In this document: piece after piece, positions 61,195 to 64,000 of the stretch
Position numbering within the stretch: the stretch's first letter is position 1
Layout: each line of letters opens with the position of its first letter
From: Fulvivirga sp040220315
GTDB taxonomy: Bacteria; Bacteroidota; Bacteroidia; Cytophagales; Cyclobacteriaceae
DNA length: 64,000 bases
Assembly: GCF_040220315.1 (NCBI RefSeq)
Contig: NZ_JAVJUY010000051.1
Coordinates: forward strand, 1-64,000
Direction of reading: 5' to 3'
The notes under the pieces: model-generated
What the model was told of the DNA's origin: nothing
What the model saw: the letters and a program-made list of their open reading frames with translations, nothing else
Database searches by the model: none
Made by a program: the position numbers and the translations under genes

Positions 61195-62691
61195 ATGGGA
61201 TTCAGATCGTTTTTAGGTAAACCATTTGCAAAATACATTGCGGCCCAGACGAAAAAATGGGCGTCACAACCCAGGCAGTCGCAGGAAAAAGTATTTAAGA
61301 ACCTTTTAGCAAATGGATTGAAAACGAAATTTGGCAGGGACCATCATTTTGATCAAATAAATACTTACGAAGACTTTAAAAAGCGTGTGCCCGTTAGAGA
61401 TTATGAGCAGTTAAAACCATATATCGAAGAAATGGTGGAAGGCAAGCCTGATATACTATGGCCGGGTAAACCAATTTATTTATCAAAAACTTCAGGTACT
61501 ACATCAGGTGTAAAGTATATTCCCATTACTAAAGATTCAATACCTAATCATTTTGTGAGTGCAAGAAATGCTGTGTTGGCGTATGTTGCTGAAACAGGAA
61601 AAGCTGATTTTTTAGATGGTAAATTGATATTCCTTTCAGGAAGTCCGGAGCTAGCTAAGAAGAATGGAATTCATGTAGGCAGATTATCTGGTATAGTAAA
61701 CCACCATGTGCCAGGTTATTTACGGACTAACCAGATGCCTAGCTATGAAACCAATTGTATTGATGATTGGGAGACAAAACTTGAGAAGATTATTGATGAG
61801 ACCATTGATAAGAATATGACGCTAATATCCGGTATCCCGCCATGGGTACAAATGTATTTTGATCGTATTCAGGCCAGAGTGGATGGCAAAAAAATAAAAG
61901 ATGTCTTCCCTAATTTCTCCATGTTTGTTTATGGTGGTGTAAATTTTGAGCCATATAGAGCTAAGTTGGAAGAGTCAATAGGAAAGAAAATTGATTCGGT
62001 AGAAACCTACCCAGCGTCTGAAGGATTTATCGCTTATCAGGACTCACAAACAGAACCCGGGCTTTTGATTTTGCTCAATAGCGGAATATTCTTTGAATTT
62101 ATCCCAACAGAAGAATATTTTGACGAGAATCCAACCAGATTGATGATTCATGAAGTAGAACTGAATAAAAATTATGCGTTAATCATTAATAGTAATGCGG
62201 GCTTGTGGGGTTATTCTATTGGCGATACCGTGAAGTTTGTTTCGAAAGAACCTTACAGGTTGTTGGTGACTGGCAGGATAAAACATTTTATTTCTGCCTT
62301 TGGCGAGCACGTAATTGGCGAGGAGGTGGAAAAGGCGATGAAAAATACGTGTGAGAAGTTCCCTGAAACCGAATTAATCGAATTTACTGTTGCCCCGAAT
62401 GTAGCTCCCAAAGAAGGGTTACCTTTGCACGAATGGTATATAGAATTTGCTCAAAAACCAAATGATTTGGCTGCCTTTGAAAAAGAGTTAAATTTGCAGC
62501 TGCAAAAGCAAAACACCTATTATGACGACCTGATTACTGGTAATATTTTGAGAGGTTTAAAAATCATGGAATTAAGAAAGAATGCGTTTATTGATTACAT
62601 GAAATCTCAGGGGAAATTAGGTGGTCAGAATAAGGTTCCTAGATTATCAAATGATAGGAAGATTGCAGATTGGTTTGAAAAAATGGATTGA
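61195..62691 (+). CDS. GH3 auxin-responsive promoter family acyl-adenylating protein
   Basis: A 498-residue member of the GH3 family, acyl-adenylating enzymes that in plants join amino acids to hormones such as jasmonate. The ATP site is SKTSGTTSGVKYIPIT (about 99-114). Other motifs are MFVYGGVNFEPYR, YPASEGFIAYQDS and INSNAGLWGYSIGDTVKF. The bacterial function is not known; members occur widely in Bacteroidota. It stands alone, 65 bases after the PagL-like gene and 3 bases before the mntA gene. Confidence 0.9.
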   Translation: MGFRSFLGKPFAKYIAAQTKKWASQPRQSQEKVFKNLLANGLKTKFGRDHHFDQINTYEDFKKRVPVRDYEQLKPYIEEMVEGKPDILWPGKPIYLSKTSGTTSGVKYIPITKDSIPNHFVSARNAVLAYVAETGKADFLDGKLIFLSGSPELAKKNGIHVGRLSGIVNHHVPGYLRTNQMPSYETNCIDDWETKLEKIIDETIDKNMTLISGIPPWVQMYFDRIQARVDGKKIKDVFPNFSMFVYGGVNFEPYRAKLEESIGKKIDSVETYPASEGFIAYQDSQTEPGLLILLNSGIFFEFIPTEEYFDENPTRLMIHEVELNKNYALIINSNAGLWGYSIGDTVKFVSKEPYRLLVTGRIKHFISAFGEHVIGEEVEKAMKNTCEKFPETELIEFTVAPNVAPKEGLPLHEWYIEFAQKPNDLAAFEKELNLQLQKQNTYYDDLITGNILRGLKIMELRKNAFIDYMKSQGKLGGQNKVPRLSNDRKIADWFEKMD

Positions 62692-62694
62692 GTA

Positions 62695-62973
62695 ATGGTG
62701 AGCCAAGATCAAATATCGATAATAAGGTCTAAGATGTCTAAATATAAGATAAGTAAGATAGGTGTTTTTGGATCTTACGCCAGAAATAATGAGCGTGCCG
62801 ATAGTGATCTTGATATTCTTGTTCAGTTTGATCAAAGAATATCACTATTTGAGCTTATTGATTTAGAGCTTCAGCTATCAGAGGCACTTGGAATAAAAGT
62901 TGATTTAGTGACTGAAAACTCTCTAAGTAAACATATTAAGCCATTTATTGAATCAGAATTGGTTTCTATTTAA
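62695..62973 (+). CDS. mntA: MntA-type minimal nucleotidyltransferase antitoxin
   Basis: A 92-residue minimal nucleotidyltransferase. It has the exact GSx10DxD motif: G26-S27, D38 and D40 in GVFGSYARNNERADSDLDIL. In the MntA-HepT module of Shewanella, the MntA enzyme transfers AMP to a tyrosine of HepT and so blocks it. The stop overlaps the hepT start codon (TAATG), so they are translationally coupled. The pair sits 3 bases after the GH3 gene and is joined to dxr at its other end. Confidence 0.9.
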   Translation: MVSQDQISIIRSKMSKYKISKIGVFGSYARNNERADSDLDILVQFDQRISLFELIDLELQLSEALGIKVDLVTENSLSKHIKPFIESELVSI

Positions 62974-63317
62974 TGAAGGTTAACAGTGTTTATATAGCCC
63001 ATATTACAGAGGCCATAAATTCTATTCTTGAGTATACATCTGATTTAGATGAGCAAGAATTTCTAAAAAATAAACTTGTTCAAGATGCAGTAATACGTAA
63101 TCTGCAAATTATAGGAGAGGCAACTAAAAAGATAAATGAACAGATACGTACAAAGTACAGCGTTATTCCTTGGAAACAAATGGCGGGAATGCGAGACAAA
63201 TTAATTCATGATTATATGGGAGTTGATTTATGGGCGGTATGGGCTGTTGTGGAAATCGAATTGCCCAAGATAAAGCCATTGCTTGATAAAATTCTGGGGG
63301 AGTTAGAAGGTGAATAA
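62973..63317 (+). CDS. hepT: HepT-like HEPN ribonuclease toxin (DUF86)
   Basis: A 114-residue HEPN protein. The ribonuclease motif is Rx4HxY: R74, H79 and Y81 in MRDKLIHDYMGVD. In characterised pairs, HepT cuts RNA and the motif tyrosine is AMPylated by MntA. Both halves are intact here, so the module should be active. Its 3' end overlaps the dxr start codon by 8 bases, which is an unusual way for a toxin gene to meet an essential gene. Confidence 0.9.
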   Translation: MKVNSVYIAHITEAINSILEYTSDLDEQEFLKNKLVQDAVIRNLQIIGEATKKINEQIRTKYSVIPWKQMAGMRDKLIHDYMGVDLWAVWAVVEIELPKIKPLLDKILGELEGE

Positions 63318-64000
63318 AAAAAACATAGCCATACTCGGCTCTACAGGATCGATAGGGACACAAGCACTAGATGTAGTAAGGCTGCATGAGGATAAATTTC
63401 AAATTGAAGTTCTTACAGCACAGAATAATGCTAAACTATTAATTGAACAGGCTGCTGAGTTTAAACCCAATACGGTTGTTATTGGTAATGAAGACATGTA
63501 CGACCAGGTGCAATCGGCACTAGATCCATTGGATATTAAAGTGTATTGTGGTGAAAAGGCATTAGCATCTGTTGCTGAAATGGAAACCGTTGACTTGGTT
63601 CTTACTGCACTAGTAGGCTATGCCGGGTTAACACCAACAATCAAAGCGATTGAGGCCGGTAAAAACATTGCTTTGGCCAATAAAGAAACCCTGGTTGTTG
63701 CAGGAGAATTAATTACCGAGCTAGCAAGAAATAAGGGCGTAAACATTTACCCTGTTGATTCTGAACATTCGGCAATTTTCCAATGTATAGTAGGAGAATT
63801 TCATAATCCAATAGAGAAAATAATTCTAACGGCTTCTGGTGGGCCATTTAGAGGGAAGTCTAAGGAAGAATTGCTTTCAGTTACAAAAGCCCAGGCATTA
63901 AAGCACCCGAATTGGGATATGGGTGCTAAAATTACCATTGATTCCGCTTCCTTAATGAATAAAGGCCTCGAAGTGATTGAAGCTAAATGGTTATTTGGTC
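63310..64000 (+). CDS. dxr: 1-deoxy-D-xylulose 5-phosphate reductoisomerase, C-terminus cut by window edge
   Basis: Makes 2-C-methyl-D-erythritol 4-phosphate from DXP with NADPH in the non-mevalonate isoprenoid pathway; target of fosmidomycin. About 230 N-terminal codons are seen. The NADPH site is NIAILGSTGSIGTQALDVV; the active site has ALANKETLVVAGE, VDSEHSAIFQC and ILTASGGPFRG, ending ITIDSASLMNKGLEVIEA at the edge. The start is the GTG at 63310, inside hepT, because it gives the normal N-terminus (V-NKKNIAILGSTGS); no ATG is near. The gene continues past 64000. Confidence 0.96.
   Translation, partial: MNKKNIAILGSTGSIGTQALDVVRLHEDKFQIEVLTAQNNAKLLIEQAAEFKPNTVVIGNEDMYDQVQSALDPLDIKVYCGEKALASVAEMETVDLVLTALVGYAGLTPTIKAIEAGKNIALANKETLVVAGELITELARNKGVNIYPVDSEHSAIFQCIVGEFHNPIEKIILTASGGPFRGKSKEELLSVTKAQALKHPNWDMGAKITIDSASLMNKGLEVIEAKWLFG

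Overview
The window is a gene-dense, AT-rich stretch of a bacterial chromosome. The gene content points to the phylum Bacteroidota, most likely a marine or soil member of the Cytophagales. It carries SprA, the giant outer-membrane translocon of the type IX secretion system (T9SS), and a protein with a T9SS type A C-terminal sorting signal. It also carries several families seen mainly in Bacteroidota (DUF4292, DUF4837, DUF1599, the BT_3928-type DoxX protein, TIGR03643) and promoter boxes of the form TAnnTTTG. This placement is inference from gene content; no rRNA or tRNA gene is present to settle the taxon. No gap between genes exceeds about 230 bases, and I see no insertion sequence, prophage, CRISPR array or replication origin.

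Layout. 1-585: TonB (runs off the left edge). 651-11490: a leftward block maeB-ruvA-sprA-gcvH-vanZ, an arrangement I recall as common in Bacteroidota. 11526-22741: leftward envelope and core genes: DUF4837 lipoprotein, LysM lytic transglycosylase, gatA, tatA, EnvC-like LytM protein, DUF4292 lipoprotein, TPR protein, sugar nucleotidyltransferase, polysaccharide flippase, enoyl-CoA hydratase. 22967-26643: a T9SS cargo protein and the threonine degradation pair (threonine dehydrogenase and glycine C-acetyltransferase) with a small conserved protein. 26645-30600: cdaA and folP leftward, then DUF1599, DoxX-type redox protein and shikimate kinase rightward. 30574-35099: a FadL-type porin, a Ser/Arg-rich exported protein and proS.

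35200-41343: a membrane histidine kinase, then a tightly packed five-gene rightward cluster (two GT2 glycosyltransferases, a polytopic mannosyltransferase-like protein, an exported rhodanese, a DUF2064 transferase) that looks like a glycolipid or glycan pathway of unknown product. 41350-47832: more accessory genes: an output-less four-helix sensor-like protein, an AraC regulator with its CMD/AhpD-like and cupredoxin neighbours, a lone YopX protein, a small CxxC protein, an acyl carrier protein, and an NtrB/NtrC-like pair whose sigma-54 contact loop reads GAFTDA. 48016-64000: TapB-like protein, glutaminase, a sortilin-like beta-propeller protein, birA diverging from rsfS-ftsH-lpxH, a DegQ-type protease, a PagL-like lipid A deacylase, a GH3-fold protein, a MntA-HepT toxin-antitoxin pair, and dxr (runs off the right edge), whose GTG start lies inside hepT.

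The common theme is the cell envelope: T9SS secretion (sprA and a cargo), peptidoglycan remodelling (transglycosylase, EnvC), lipid A (lpxH, pagL), polysaccharide export and glycolipid synthesis, TonB, Tat and HtrA quality control. I found no clear large novel system. The best leads are the uncharacterised glycan cluster, the translational coupling of the HepT toxin to the essential gene dxr, the duplicated DUF1599 protein beside folP, and the AraC operator-like inverted repeat.
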